Assembly (NCBI RefSeq): GCF_014280875.1
Contig: NZ_JACLAL010000004.1
Span: 248,001-312,000 of the forward strand
Origin: Paenirhizobium daejeonense
GTDB lineage: Bacteria > Pseudomonadota > Alphaproteobacteria > Rhizobiales > Rhizobiaceae
DNA: 64,000 nucleotides
Reading direction: 5' to 3'
Both the position numbers and the translations under genes were made by a program. Positions 1 to 7,776 of the stretch are shown piece by piece; the stretch's first letter is position 1, and every line of letters begins with the position of its first letter. The notes beneath the pieces are model-generated. The model did no database searches and had not been told where the DNA came from. It was given only the letters and a program-made list of their open reading frames with translations.

Positions 1-652
1 GCTTGTCGATGAGTTCGCCGGTTTTTGCGTCGGCGATGACCAGCGACGGCTCCATGTGATCGAGATTGAGCTTGGTGCGGCCGAAATCGGGATGGGTCTC
101 GATGCCGCCATTGGCGATGAGGAGAAACCGGCCATCATCGCTGACCGTCATGTCATGGGTGCCGATGCCATGTGCGGGAAATTCTCCAACGCGGCGGAAA
201 TCATCGCGGGCGTCATAGACGCCGATCATGCCGCGATTGGCGTCGAAATCGTTTTCGCTGGCGTAAAGCAGGCGGCCATCCGGCGAAAAGCTGCCATGCC
301 CGAAGAAATGGCGGTTCTCCGGCGCGGAGATGATGACGGGTTGCGAGCGTTTCAGGCTGTCGAAGATGACGGCGAAGGTGCCGGGACGGCGGGCAAAGGC
401 GACGGTCAGCCCCGTTGCGGCACTATGGCCGAGGCCGTGGATGCGGTCCGGCAACCGGATCTCGTCGATGAAGGTTCCGTCCTCGCTGACGAGGCCGATA
501 CCGTAATGGCCGTCCGGAGCGCGAAAGCCGGAGGCGAAAACGGCGTCCGTCCGCTCCAGCGCAAAGGCTGCGCGCGGCGTCAGCGATTGCACGAAGGCAA
601 GGCCGGCGGCCTTGACGAAGAGACGCCGGTCGATCAGCGCGCCCCGGGCCAT
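1..652 (-). CDS. DUF1513 domain protein, partial (C-terminus beyond left edge)
   Basis: Reading frame open from ATG at 652 to the window edge (217 codons seen). The N-terminus contains DRRLFVKAAG followed by a short hydrophobic stretch, which matches a twin-arginine (Tat) export signal, so the protein is probably folded before export to the periplasm. The body has repeated beta-propeller-like phrases such as GHGSFSPDGRLLYASEND and THDMTVSDDGRFLLIANGG, typical of DUF1513. It begins 1 nt after the stop of the second imelysin gene, so it is the fourth gene of a minus-strand operon of imelysin, di-haem oxidoreductase, imelysin and DUF1513. That gene set recurs in proteobacteria and is associated with iron. 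The molecular function is unknown. Confidence 0.8.
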   Translation of the reverse strand, partial: MARGALIDRRLFVKAAGLAFVQSLTPRAAFALERTDAVFASGFRAPDGHYGIGLVSEDGTFIDEIRLPDRIHGLGHSAATGLTVAFARRPGTFAVIFDSLKRSQPVIISAPENRHFFGHGSFSPDGRLLYASENDFDANRGMIGVYDARDDFRRVGEFPAHGIGTHDMTVSDDGRFLLIANGGIETHPDFGRTKLNLDHMEPSLVIADAKTGELIDK

Positions 653-653
653 C

Positions 654-1754
654 TCAGTCCCCGTCGGAGAATGAAAAGCCGGCGCCCAACCCTATTGCGC
701 CGCCATAGTCATTGTTGAGGCGAAGGATCAGATCCCTGCTGTTCAGGAGCAAGAAGTCGAGCTTTGCTCGCTGGGCAGGATCGGTGACCGCAACCTCGAC
801 GTCGGGATTGATGTCCATCGCCACGCGTTCCAGCGATTTGGCGACGAAATTGATCGACGAAACGGTGGAGCGGACGTCCTCGTTCAGCAACTCGACCATA
901 TCGGAGCTGTCGAGCAGCGTGCGGATGCCGTCGATATTGTCGGCGACCGATTTGAAGGTGTTCTGCGAACGCCAGTAAATCGCCTGTTTCGGGAAGGTGT
1001 TGTTGGCCTCGCCCTTGTAGAAGGTCTCGAGACGCTGGTCGCGCACGGCCTCGGCGCCATGCACCAGAATGCCGAGCAGGGCGGTGATCGCTTCCCGACC
1101 ATCGCGGAAGACCGGATTGTCGGGACCCGGATGCTTCCACGCGTCCTGAATGCCGTCCGGCTTGTCCCAGATGTCGACCAGTTCGCCACCGAGCCGTTCG
1201 AGATTGCCGGCAATCGCGGTGCCGTAACGGCAGCGGAAGCCGTCCTTTTCGCTCGCAAGAACCTCCGAGCCGGTGCCGTAGAGCACGAATTCCAGCGCGC
1301 CCAGCCCCTGCATGGCGACGCTCTTGTCCTTCAGCGTGTCGACGCTCGTTGCCGTTTCGTCAGGCTTGGCGAGAACCGCCTGCACCTGCTTCAGGCCGGT
1401 GCTCTTGCGGTCGGGATAAAACAGGATGCGCTCGAAGCGGTTATCCTCGATCACCGGACCGACGCGGACGATCTCGATATGGGACCATGAGGTGACGGTC
1501 TCGCCGAAGGCGACCTTTGCGGCATCGAGGTTCTGCTGCGAGGGTGCGGAGCAGAGCGTCTGCATGGCGGCGCCCATTGCATCGGCATGGTCGCGGAAAT
1601 TGCGGTAGCCGGGGCGGATGAAGCCATCGACGGCCTTTTCCAGCACCGTGGAAATGGCTTCCTCATGAAGTCTCGGCGCGGCGAGCGTCGCGTCCTGCGC
1701 CGCGGCGGGTGTGGCAAGCATTGCGGCGAGGAGGAGAAGGGCATTCCGCTTCAT
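654..1754 (-). CDS. Imelysin-family periplasmic protein (second paralogue, motif-degenerate)
   Basis: 366 aa with a clear Sec signal peptide (MKRNALLLLAAMLATPAAAQ), so periplasmic or lipid-free secreted. Similar in layout to imelysin/IcmA-IrpA proteins: two helical repeats with a conserved central segment. The canonical GxHxxE motif reads GLGALE at residues 150-155, so Glu is kept but His is replaced by Gly. It overlaps the stop of the upstream di-haem oxidoreductase by ATGA (1751-1754), showing translational coupling. The degenerate motif suggests a partner or substrate-binding role rather than a copy of the first imelysin. Imelysins were once described as peptidases; family evidence now favours metal/iron-related uptake. 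Function inferred from family and context. Confidence 0.8.
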   Translation of the reverse strand: MKRNALLLLAAMLATPAAAQDATLAAPRLHEEAISTVLEKAVDGFIRPGYRNFRDHADAMGAAMQTLCSAPSQQNLDAAKVAFGETVTSWSHIEIVRVGPVIEDNRFERILFYPDRKSTGLKQVQAVLAKPDETATSVDTLKDKSVAMQGLGALEFVLYGTGSEVLASEKDGFRCRYGTAIAGNLERLGGELVDIWDKPDGIQDAWKHPGPDNPVFRDGREAITALLGILVHGAEAVRDQRLETFYKGEANNTFPKQAIYWRSQNTFKSVADNIDGIRTLLDSSDMVELLNEDVRSTVSSINFVAKSLERVAMDINPDVEVAVTDPAQRAKLDFLLLNSRDLILRLNNDYGGAIGLGAGFSFSDGD

Positions 1755-3262
1755 AGGGACTCCAGAAAGGTGACGAGCGCCTTGCGTTCTTCGGGTGTTA
1801 GGCTGGCAAAACGATCACGGGCAGGCTGGGCCTCTCCTCCATGCCAGAGGATCGCTTCCGTGAGGTTGCGGGCCCGCCCGTCATGCAGGAAGAAGGTATG
1901 GCCGTTCACCACGTCGGTCAGGCCGATACCCCAGAGAGGAGGCGTCCGCCATTCCCGGCCGGAGGCGTCGCCGACCTGCTGGCCATCCGCCAGTCCATCG
2001 CCCATATCATGAAGCAGAAAGTCCGAATAGGGCCATATGAGTTGGAACGACTGCGCCTTGTTCGCAGCATCCCGGCGGGTCACGTATTTCGGCGTGTGGC
2101 AGGAGGTGCAGCCGGCGCCGTAAAACAGCGACTTGCCCTTGAGCACCGTGGCATCGCCGACATCGCGGCGGGCCGGTACGGCGAGATTTTCCGAGTAGAA
2201 GGTAACAAGATCGAGCACGGGGTCCGGCGCTTCCGTATCGCCGAGACGCGCTTGCACGCCGTTCGGCATGGAACGGCATTTCTCCTGCGCTTCGGTGCAG
2301 TCGCCATAGTGGCGGGGCGCATCGGGCGTCGAAATGCCGATATCGCCGGCAAAGGCGCTTGAACTCTGATCGCGAACCGAGGCGTTCTGCGCCTTCCAGC
2401 CGAAGCGACCGAGCTTCATCTCGCCGGTGCGATGATCGCGGGCGCGGGCGGCGCGGCCGGAAATACCGTCGCCGTCGCGGTCATCGGGATCGGCCTTCGC
2501 CAGGATGTCGGCATCGGCAATGGCCTCGATCAGGCCGAGACCCGGCATCTGGTTCGCGACGCGTGGGGAAAGGGTCGTATCCGCTTCGAGCGGCCCGTAA
2601 TTCAGGTCCGCAACGCTATAGGCGGGTTTGCGCAGCATCGTGGTCTCGCCGCCCGCAAGCGTCACCGGCTCTTCCATATAAGTGATGACCATCCGGCCCT
2701 CTGCCGGGATGCCGGGCACGGCCATGTCCTGCAGCTGGGCGCCATAGGTGGTATCGGGAAAATTGACCGCCTTGAGATCGGCGACCGCCTGGCGCTCCTC
2801 GTCGGTACGGGCCGGGCGGGCAAGCCGCAGGAACATCGAAGTCGCGTCTGCATTGCCTTCCGGCGGCCGACCGCGTCCATCCTTCAGATGGCAGTTCTGG
2901 CAGGCGCGCGCATTGAACAGTGGACCGAGGCCGTCGGAAGCCTGCGTGGACGAGGGGGAGGAAACCCAGAACTTGCGGAACAGCGCGTTGCCGAGCTTGA
3001 AGGTCTCTTCCTCGGCGAAGGTGATGTTGGCGGAGAAATGCGAGAAGGCATCGCCGTTGATCGGTTGGGTCGAGGTGCCGGCCCCGCCCTGCATCGGCTC
3101 GAACTGTTCCGGCTTGGAGAAATCGGTGGTCGGCTCGGTGACCTTGAGGACCCGTTTCAGGTCCTTGGCCGAGAGGTCGGTCCGTTGCGGGGGCGCTTCC
3201 TCGCCGGCCACAGGGGCCGTTAGGGCAATCGTGCAAAAGCCTGCGAGAAGGGCGCGCGTCAT
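1751..3262 (-). CDS. Di-haem oxidoreductase-family c-type cytochrome (DHOR, 'thiol oxidoreductase')
   Basis: 503 aa from ATG 3262, chosen because MTRALLAGFCTIALTAPVAGEEA forms a good signal peptide; the open frame extends to 3388 but would run into the upstream imelysin gene, and another ATG lies at 3286. Two c-type haem motifs are visible, CQNCH at about 121-125 and CTSCH at about 385-389, as expected for the DHOR family. It sits between two imelysin genes and is followed by an ATGA overlap. A periplasmic haem redox protein next to imelysins suggests metal (probably iron) oxidation or reduction coupled to uptake. The historic name 'thiol oxidoreductase' is not supported by anything seen here. 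Confidence 0.85.
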   Translation of the reverse strand: MTRALLAGFCTIALTAPVAGEEAPPQRTDLSAKDLKRVLKVTEPTTDFSKPEQFEPMQGGAGTSTQPINGDAFSHFSANITFAEEETFKLGNALFRKFWVSSPSSTQASDGLGPLFNARACQNCHLKDGRGRPPEGNADATSMFLRLARPARTDEERQAVADLKAVNFPDTTYGAQLQDMAVPGIPAEGRMVITYMEEPVTLAGGETTMLRKPAYSVADLNYGPLEADTTLSPRVANQMPGLGLIEAIADADILAKADPDDRDGDGISGRAARARDHRTGEMKLGRFGWKAQNASVRDQSSSAFAGDIGISTPDAPRHYGDCTEAQEKCRSMPNGVQARLGDTEAPDPVLDLVTFYSENLAVPARRDVGDATVLKGKSLFYGAGCTSCHTPKYVTRRDAANKAQSFQLIWPYSDFLLHDMGDGLADGQQVGDASGREWRTPPLWGIGLTDVVNGHTFFLHDGRARNLTEAILWHGGEAQPARDRFASLTPEERKALVTFLESL

Positions 3263-3297
3263 GGCGCGAAGCAAGGAACCGGGCATCGTCAATGTGA

Positions 3298-3327
3298 CCG
3301 GGCCACCGGATGCTGTCCGGTGGCCCG
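3298..3327 (-). terminator. Intercistronic GC-rich hairpin
   Basis: Near-perfect inverted repeat with GGGCCACCGGA and TCCGGTGGCCC arms around a 5-nt loop, just after the imelysin stop (3336) and before the di-haem oxidoreductase start. No T-run follows on the minus strand. It is more likely an mRNA-stabilising or attenuating stem within the operon than a full terminator. Confidence 0.5.
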
Positions 3328-3335
3328 CCTTTGTC

Positions 3336-4616
3336 TTATTGGAACACGGCGTTAGGATTATCGAGGCTGTCGGAACCTTCAAGCTCAACCGTGCCGAGAT
3401 CCAGCGACGTAATGACGCGCTCGATGGTCTTGGTCTGGTCGATCAGGCCATCGATGGCGGCCTGTACGGTGGCGTTGCCTTCCGCATTGCCTTCGCCGAT
3501 CATCTGGTCATAGGCTTCGACGGTCTCGGCGCGCTTGGCCATGGCGTGCATCGCGTCGAGCGTCTTGGTGAGCTTCGCCTTCATTTCCGCATCGAGCGCC
3601 GGATCCTTGGCTGCGACGAGTTCCGAAAGCGACGGACCGGTCATCTTGGTGCCGTCGGCGCGGGTGTATTCGCCGGTATAGGCGGATGCGATGCCGATCG
3701 CATCGTTGAGATGCGAGTTGTGCGTGTTGTCCGAGAAGCAATCATGCTCTTCTTCCGGATCGTGCAGGAGCACGCCGAGCTTCATGCGCTCGCCGGCAAG
3801 CTCGCCGTAGGAGAGGGAGCCCATGCCGGTCAGGATGGCGGTGATGCCGGCCTTCGGATCGGCTTCGACATGCTTGGTGGCTTCGCCGTCGGCAGCCCAG
3901 GCGGTGACCATGTCCTGCAGGTCGGAGACGAGCAGGGTAGAGGCGGCCTTGAGATAGGCGGCGCGGCGATCGCAATTGCCGCCGGTGCAATTCTTGGTGT
4001 CGTAGTCGGTGAACGGACGATTGCCGGCGCCGGGACCGGTGCCGTTCAGATCCTGGCCCCACAGCAGGAACTCGATGGCATGATAGCCGGTCGCCACGTT
4101 GGCTTCGATCTCACCCGCTTCATGCAGCGTCTCGGAGAGGAATTCGGGCGTGATGTTGGTCGCATCCACGTCCTTGCCGCCGATCTTGATGTGCTTGTTG
4201 GCAATCACGTTGGCGACGTAAAGCGAGTTCTCATCGCTTTCGGTGCCATAGGCAGCGTCGACATAGTCGATCAGGCCTTCATCCAGCGGCCAGGCGTTGA
4301 CCTTGCCTTCCCAGTCGTCAACGATCGGGTTGCCGAAGCGGTAGACTTCCGACTGCTGGTAGGGAACGCGTGCCTTGATCCAGGCGGCGCGCGCAGCCTT
4401 CAAGGTGTCTTCGCTCGGCGCGGCGATGAGGGCGTCGATTGCCGTATCCAGAGCCTTCGCGGTGTTGAGCGAATCCTCGTATTTCGCATGCGCCAGTTCG
4501 GCATAATGCTTGAGTACGGCGGCTTCGTCGGTCGCGGCGGCTGCCGGGCCGGCGACGAAGGCTGCCGAGGCAACCAGCAGCGCCAGCGAAGCGCCAATCA
4601 CAGTTTTCCGGGTCAT
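3336..4616 (-). CDS. Imelysin-family protein (IrpA/IcmA-like)
   Basis: 426 aa. Start set at ATG 4616, preceded by AAAGGAGA and opening a signal peptide (MTRKTVIGASLALLVASAAF, cleavage near AAA-ATD). The canonical imelysin GxHxxE motif is intact as GYHAIE at residues 177-182, followed by FLLWGQD, and a second half-repeat follows. Members are periplasmic or surface proteins, often iron-repressed, with a proposed role in iron acquisition. First gene of the minus-strand cassette; a GC-rich hairpin (3300-3325) separates it from the di-haem oxidoreductase and may tune relative expression. A perfect inverted repeat at 4702-4726 lies about 90 bp upstream. Confidence 0.88.
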   Translation of the reverse strand: MTRKTVIGASLALLVASAAFVAGPAAAATDEAAVLKHYAELAHAKYEDSLNTAKALDTAIDALIAAPSEDTLKAARAAWIKARVPYQQSEVYRFGNPIVDDWEGKVNAWPLDEGLIDYVDAAYGTESDENSLYVANVIANKHIKIGGKDVDATNITPEFLSETLHEAGEIEANVATGYHAIEFLLWGQDLNGTGPGAGNRPFTDYDTKNCTGGNCDRRAAYLKAASTLLVSDLQDMVTAWAADGEATKHVEADPKAGITAILTGMGSLSYGELAGERMKLGVLLHDPEEEHDCFSDNTHNSHLNDAIGIASAYTGEYTRADGTKMTGPSLSELVAAKDPALDAEMKAKLTKTLDAMHAMAKRAETVEAYDQMIGEGNAEGNATVQAAIDGLIDQTKTIERVITSLDLGTVELEGSDSLDNPNAVFQ

Positions 4617-4701
4617 GGTCTCTCCTTTGACGCTTTGGCGCCAATCCCTTGAAACGAACGCGCCTGTCTTGGCGGAAAAATAAACTGGTGTCAAATAGTC
4701 T

Positions 4702-4726
4702 AGAAACAGCGCGTGGCGCTGTTTCT
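4702..4726. promoter_or_regulatory. Perfect 11-bp inverted repeat (operator or terminator)
   Basis: Arms AGAAACAGCGC and GCGCTGTTTCT separated by GTG, lying between the stop of the RsmB-like gene (4765) and the imelysin start (4616), both on the minus strand. It could be the terminator of the first gene, although no strong T-run follows, or an operator for the iron-related cassette. It does not match the Irr ICE box or RirA IRO patterns that I could recall. Confidence 0.5.
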
Positions 4727-4764
4727 GACGTTTGTCAACCATGGGCCCGGGAGTGGCTGTTTTC

Positions 4765-6054
4765 TCAGGTCTTGCGTGTCATCCGGCAGAAGAAGAAACC
4801 ATCGGTATCTGTCGAGGCGGGACTGAGCATGATGGTGCGACCGTTCAACGACAGGGGGCGCGGCGCGGCGGCGCCAAACAGCTTGTCCCACGTTTCGAGC
4901 GCCGGCGCGATCTCGAATTCCGGATTGTTTTCGCAGAACGCCGCGACCTGTGCGTCGTTTTCCTCCGGCAGCAGTGAACAGGTGACATAGATGAGCTGGC
5001 CGCCGGGACGAACATAGTCCGCCGCCTCGGTCAGCGCCTCCTGCTGCTGGCTGACGCGCTCCTGCAGATTGCGCGCCGTCAGCCGCCATTTGGTGTCGGG
5101 CCGTCTGCGCCATGTGCCGGTGCCGGTGCAGGGCGCATCGACGAGAACGCGGTCGAACCGGCCCGTGAGGCCACCGAGCGCCTTCAGGCTGTCATGGACC
5201 TGGACGTTATGTGTGCCGGCGCGCTTCAGCCGTTCGATGATCGGCGCGAGACGCTTGCGGTCGGCATCATAGGCGTGGACCTGACCCTTGTTGTGCATGG
5301 CCGCCGCCATGGCGAGCGTCTTGCCGCCGCCACCGGCGCAGAAATCGAGCACCTGATCGCCCTCGCGGGGATCGACGAGATCGGCAACGATCTGCGAGCC
5401 CTCGTCCTGCACTTCGAACCAGCCCTTCTGAAAGCTGAGTTCGGCCGTGACGTTGGGAAGCCGCGACGGGCCTTCACCGGCCGCGACCCGCATGCCGAAG
5501 CGCGCGATTGCCGCGGCGTGGGCGCCAGTGCGATCCAGCGCCTTCAATGTCTTCTCGCGGTTCGATTTCAGGGTGTTGACGCGCAGATCGAGGGTCGGTC
5601 GCTCGGCAAGTGCTTTGGCTTCCATAAGCCAGCCTTCGCCGAAGGCCTTCTCGAAGGAGGGTTCGACCCAATCCGGAATGTCGCCCTGTATATGGAGTGG
5701 CGCGTCTTCCAGCTTGCGAGTGGAAAAGGCGGACAGATGGTCCGCCGTCAAAGGCTGGGGAGCGAAGTTGTCGCCTTCGAATTCGGCGGCCAAGGCTTCT
5801 GCGGTATAGCCCCACTGGCGCAGCAGCACCGACCATCCGAGTGCTGCGGCACTGTCGTCGTCCATAAGCCAGGCATGGGAGAGTTTCATGCGCAGGGCGT
5901 CATAGACGATGTTGCCGATGGCGGCGCGGTCGCCGGAACCGGCAAAGCGGTGAGAAAGGCCCCAGTCTTTCAACGCGTCGGCAACCGGCCGGCGGCGCGT
6001 TTCAATATCGTTCAGAACCTCGATCGCACCGGCAAGTCGGCCGCCCAGACGCAT
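4765..6054 (-). CDS. rsmB: RsmB/NOP-family rRNA cytosine-C5 methyltransferase
   Basis: 429 aa. Start chosen at the second ATG (6054) because CAGGAGA lies 7 nt upstream; the first ATG (6060) is too close to that site. The C-terminal SAM-dependent domain shows GGGGKTLAMAA (SAM loop), PCTGTGTWRRRPD (motif IV with PC) and TCSLLPEEN (motif VI carrying the catalytic Cys), all hallmarks of m5C RNA methyltransferases. The N-terminus is helical and could be a NusB-like RNA-binding domain as in RsmB, which methylates 16S rRNA C967. The exact target site cannot be fixed from sequence alone. Confidence 0.85.
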   Translation of the reverse strand: MRLGGRLAGAIEVLNDIETRRRPVADALKDWGLSHRFAGSGDRAAIGNIVYDALRMKLSHAWLMDDDSAAALGWSVLLRQWGYTAEALAAEFEGDNFAPQPLTADHLSAFSTRKLEDAPLHIQGDIPDWVEPSFEKAFGEGWLMEAKALAERPTLDLRVNTLKSNREKTLKALDRTGAHAAAIARFGMRVAAGEGPSRLPNVTAELSFQKGWFEVQDEGSQIVADLVDPREGDQVLDFCAGGGGKTLAMAAAMHNKGQVHAYDADRKRLAPIIERLKRAGTHNVQVHDSLKALGGLTGRFDRVLVDAPCTGTGTWRRRPDTKWRLTARNLQERVSQQQEALTEAADYVRPGGQLIYVTCSLLPEENDAQVAAFCENNPEFEIAPALETWDKLFGAAAPRPLSLNGRTIMLSPASTDTDGFFFCRMTRKT

Positions 6055-6162
6055 ATTCATTCTCCTGCATTCGAAGAGAGCGTGGTAGCGGCGAATGCGG
6101 GTAAGAGCAAGCGTCCCGCCTCAGAAGCGGCGCGTCGGCGCCACTTTGCGGATGTCGGCCGA

Positions 6163-6525
6163 TCAGCCGATGACCTCGTAACAGACCTTGCCGTGGCCGG
6201 AGCTGATCATGCCGATGTTCTGGGCCGCGGCCTTGGAGAGGTCGAGCACCCGGCCGCGGATGAACGGGCCGCGATCGTTGATGCGCACGACGACACTCTT
6301 GCCGTTCCTGGCGTTGGTGACCTTCAGCTTGGTGCCGAAGCGCAGCGACTTGTGGGCCGCAGTCAGATTCGACGGGTTCATACGTTCACCGGAGGCTGTC
6401 TTGGATCTGAGTGCATACCAGGATGCGCCACCGCATGAAGAGGCTGCATGAGCCGAGAGCGGGGCGAAAGCCGTGAGCGCGACAATCATTGCCGAGGTGA
6501 AGGTAGAGCGCCGGATCTTCGTCAA
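6163..6525 (-). CDS. rlpA: RlpA-like double-psi beta-barrel septal protein
   Basis: 120 aa beginning at a TTG codon (6525) preceded by AGGGAA at good spacing; no better start is seen. The signal peptide runs to about AHA-AS (residue 28). The mature part is essentially a single DPBB domain: [31 protein letters not shown] and the diagnostic [15 protein letters not shown] at 83-97 followed by AAA. RlpA proteins cleave naked glycan strands at the septum. This copy lacks a C-terminal SPOR domain, so septal targeting would have to come from elsewhere. It stands alone and is preceded by an AT-rich 364-bp gap. Confidence 0.88.
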   Translation of the reverse strand: MTKIRRSTFTSAMIVALTAFAPLSAHAASSCGGASWYALRSKTASGERMNPSNLTAAHKSLRFGTKLKVTNARNGKSVVVRINDRGPFIRGRVLDLSKAAAQNIGMISSGHGKVCYEVIG

Positions 6526-6889
6526 TTTGCATTTCCCTAGTTATTGAACTCCGCAAAGTTTTTGCGTGGCGGGGCTTAAGCATGGGGAAAAATGGCAAAA
6601 ACGTGCCTCATAGTGATCACGTAGAATTACAGACTGTAACATTCGTGATTAGGTGACGCGAATCGTCGGATTAACGATTTATAAATAATCCAGAAAAAAT
6701 CGTTTATTTACAGGCGATAAATGGAATGGAATTTCAGGTGAATCCCAAAACGGAACGATCACGAAGAAAATCGCGCAAAAAAAATCCGCCCAGCCATATT
6801 TGCTGCCCTAATTATGGTGATTCAGGGGCGAGCACCTCTATCGATACTCTCTCAGCGTGTGCTCAACTGCAGTAAACGAGGCTTGCGGG
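6526..6889. other. 364-bp AT-rich intergenic region upstream of rlpA
   Basis: Distinctly A+T-rich against its GC-rich surroundings and without a credible ORF or RNA gene. It must hold the rlpA promoter. At 6671-6685 there is TTAA-N7-TAAA, one base short of the CtrA consensus TTAA-N7-TTAA, about 146 bp upstream of the rlpA start. Nothing else recognisable. Confidence 0.6.
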
Positions 6890-7765
6890 CTATTTGTTCC
6901 AGCGGTTTTCGGACCACATTTCGGCGAGTGAAACATGGTAATCCGGGTAGCGGAACCGGTAGCCGAGCGAGAGGATACGGGCGTTGGAAACCCGTTTGTT
7001 CTCACCGTAGAACGACCGCGCCATCGACGTCAGTTCCGCCGTCTCGAAGGGCTGCTCGGCCGGCGGCTCCACGCCCATCAACCTTGCGGCCTCGGTCACG
7101 ACATCCTGCGGGGGGCAGGGTTCGCTGTCCGTGACATTATAGATGCCGCCAATACGTCGCTCGCCGAGGAATGCCGTAGCTGCCGCGATGTCTTCTACCC
7201 GGATGCGGTTGAACACCTGGTCCTTCTTGATAAGACGGCGTGCGGTGCCATTGGCGAGATTGACGAAGGCGTTGCGGCCCGGGCCATAGATACCGGAAAG
7301 CCGGAGAATGGCGAGCGGCAGGCCGGACGCCTCGGCAAGAGATTGCCAGGCCTGTTCCGCCGCTACCCGCTCCACCGAACGCTGCGACACGGGTTTGGCT
7401 TGCGTATCCTCGTCCACCCACGCGCCACCATGATCACCATAGACGCCGACGGTGGAAAGATATGAGATCCATTCCAGCGACGGCATGGCCTCGGAAAGCG
7501 ACGTGTTGCCCAGCAGGCGGAGAAGCGTATCGCCTTCACGGCCGGGCGCAATCGACTGAACCAGATGGGTGACCTTGGCGAATTCGCTTTTCAGTTCTCC
7601 AGTCAGCGTCGTGCCGTCGAAGAGAAGGGGGCGGATGCCGGATGCGGAAAGTGCCTCGGCCTTTTCGGTGCTGCGGGTCGTACCGGAGACATCATGGCCT
7701 TGGGACGCCGCGAGTGCGCCGATTGCCTTGCCGGAATAGCCTCCGCCGAAGATCATCATGTGCAT
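6890..7765 (-). CDS. SDR-family NAD(P)-dependent epimerase/oxidoreductase
   Basis: 291 aa from ATG 7765, preceded by GAGGAAC; the open frame extends much further upstream but that part is antisense of the neighbouring gene. The N-terminal Rossmann motif is MIFGGGYSGKAIG (G-G-G-x-S-G-x) and the interior carries STVGVYGDHGGAWVDE and a short-chain dehydrogenase-like active-site region. It resembles YeeZ/NAD-dependent epimerase family proteins; the substrate is unknown. It follows queG by 11 nt on the same strand, so the two are probably co-transcribed. Confidence 0.75.
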   Translation of the reverse strand: MHMMIFGGGYSGKAIGALAASQGHDVSGTTRSTEKAEALSASGIRPLLFDGTTLTGELKSEFAKVTHLVQSIAPGREGDTLLRLLGNTSLSEAMPSLEWISYLSTVGVYGDHGGAWVDEDTQAKPVSQRSVERVAAEQAWQSLAEASGLPLAILRLSGIYGPGRNAFVNLANGTARRLIKKDQVFNRIRVEDIAAATAFLGERRIGGIYNVTDSEPCPPQDVVTEAARLMGVEPPAEQPFETAELTSMARSFYGENKRVSNARILSLGYRFRYPDYHVSLAEMWSENRWNK

Positions 7766-7776
7766 CGTTATGTTCC

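Noticed and set aside
2748..4652. 634-codon plus-strand open frame
   Set aside because: It runs antisense to the imelysin and di-haem oxidoreductase genes and has no family motifs. Long open antisense frames are expected in GC-rich DNA.
4617..4764. Irr (ICE) or RirA (IRO) box before the imelysin cassette
   Set aside because: Neither the ICE pattern nor TGA-N9-TCA could be found; only the unassigned inverted repeat is present.
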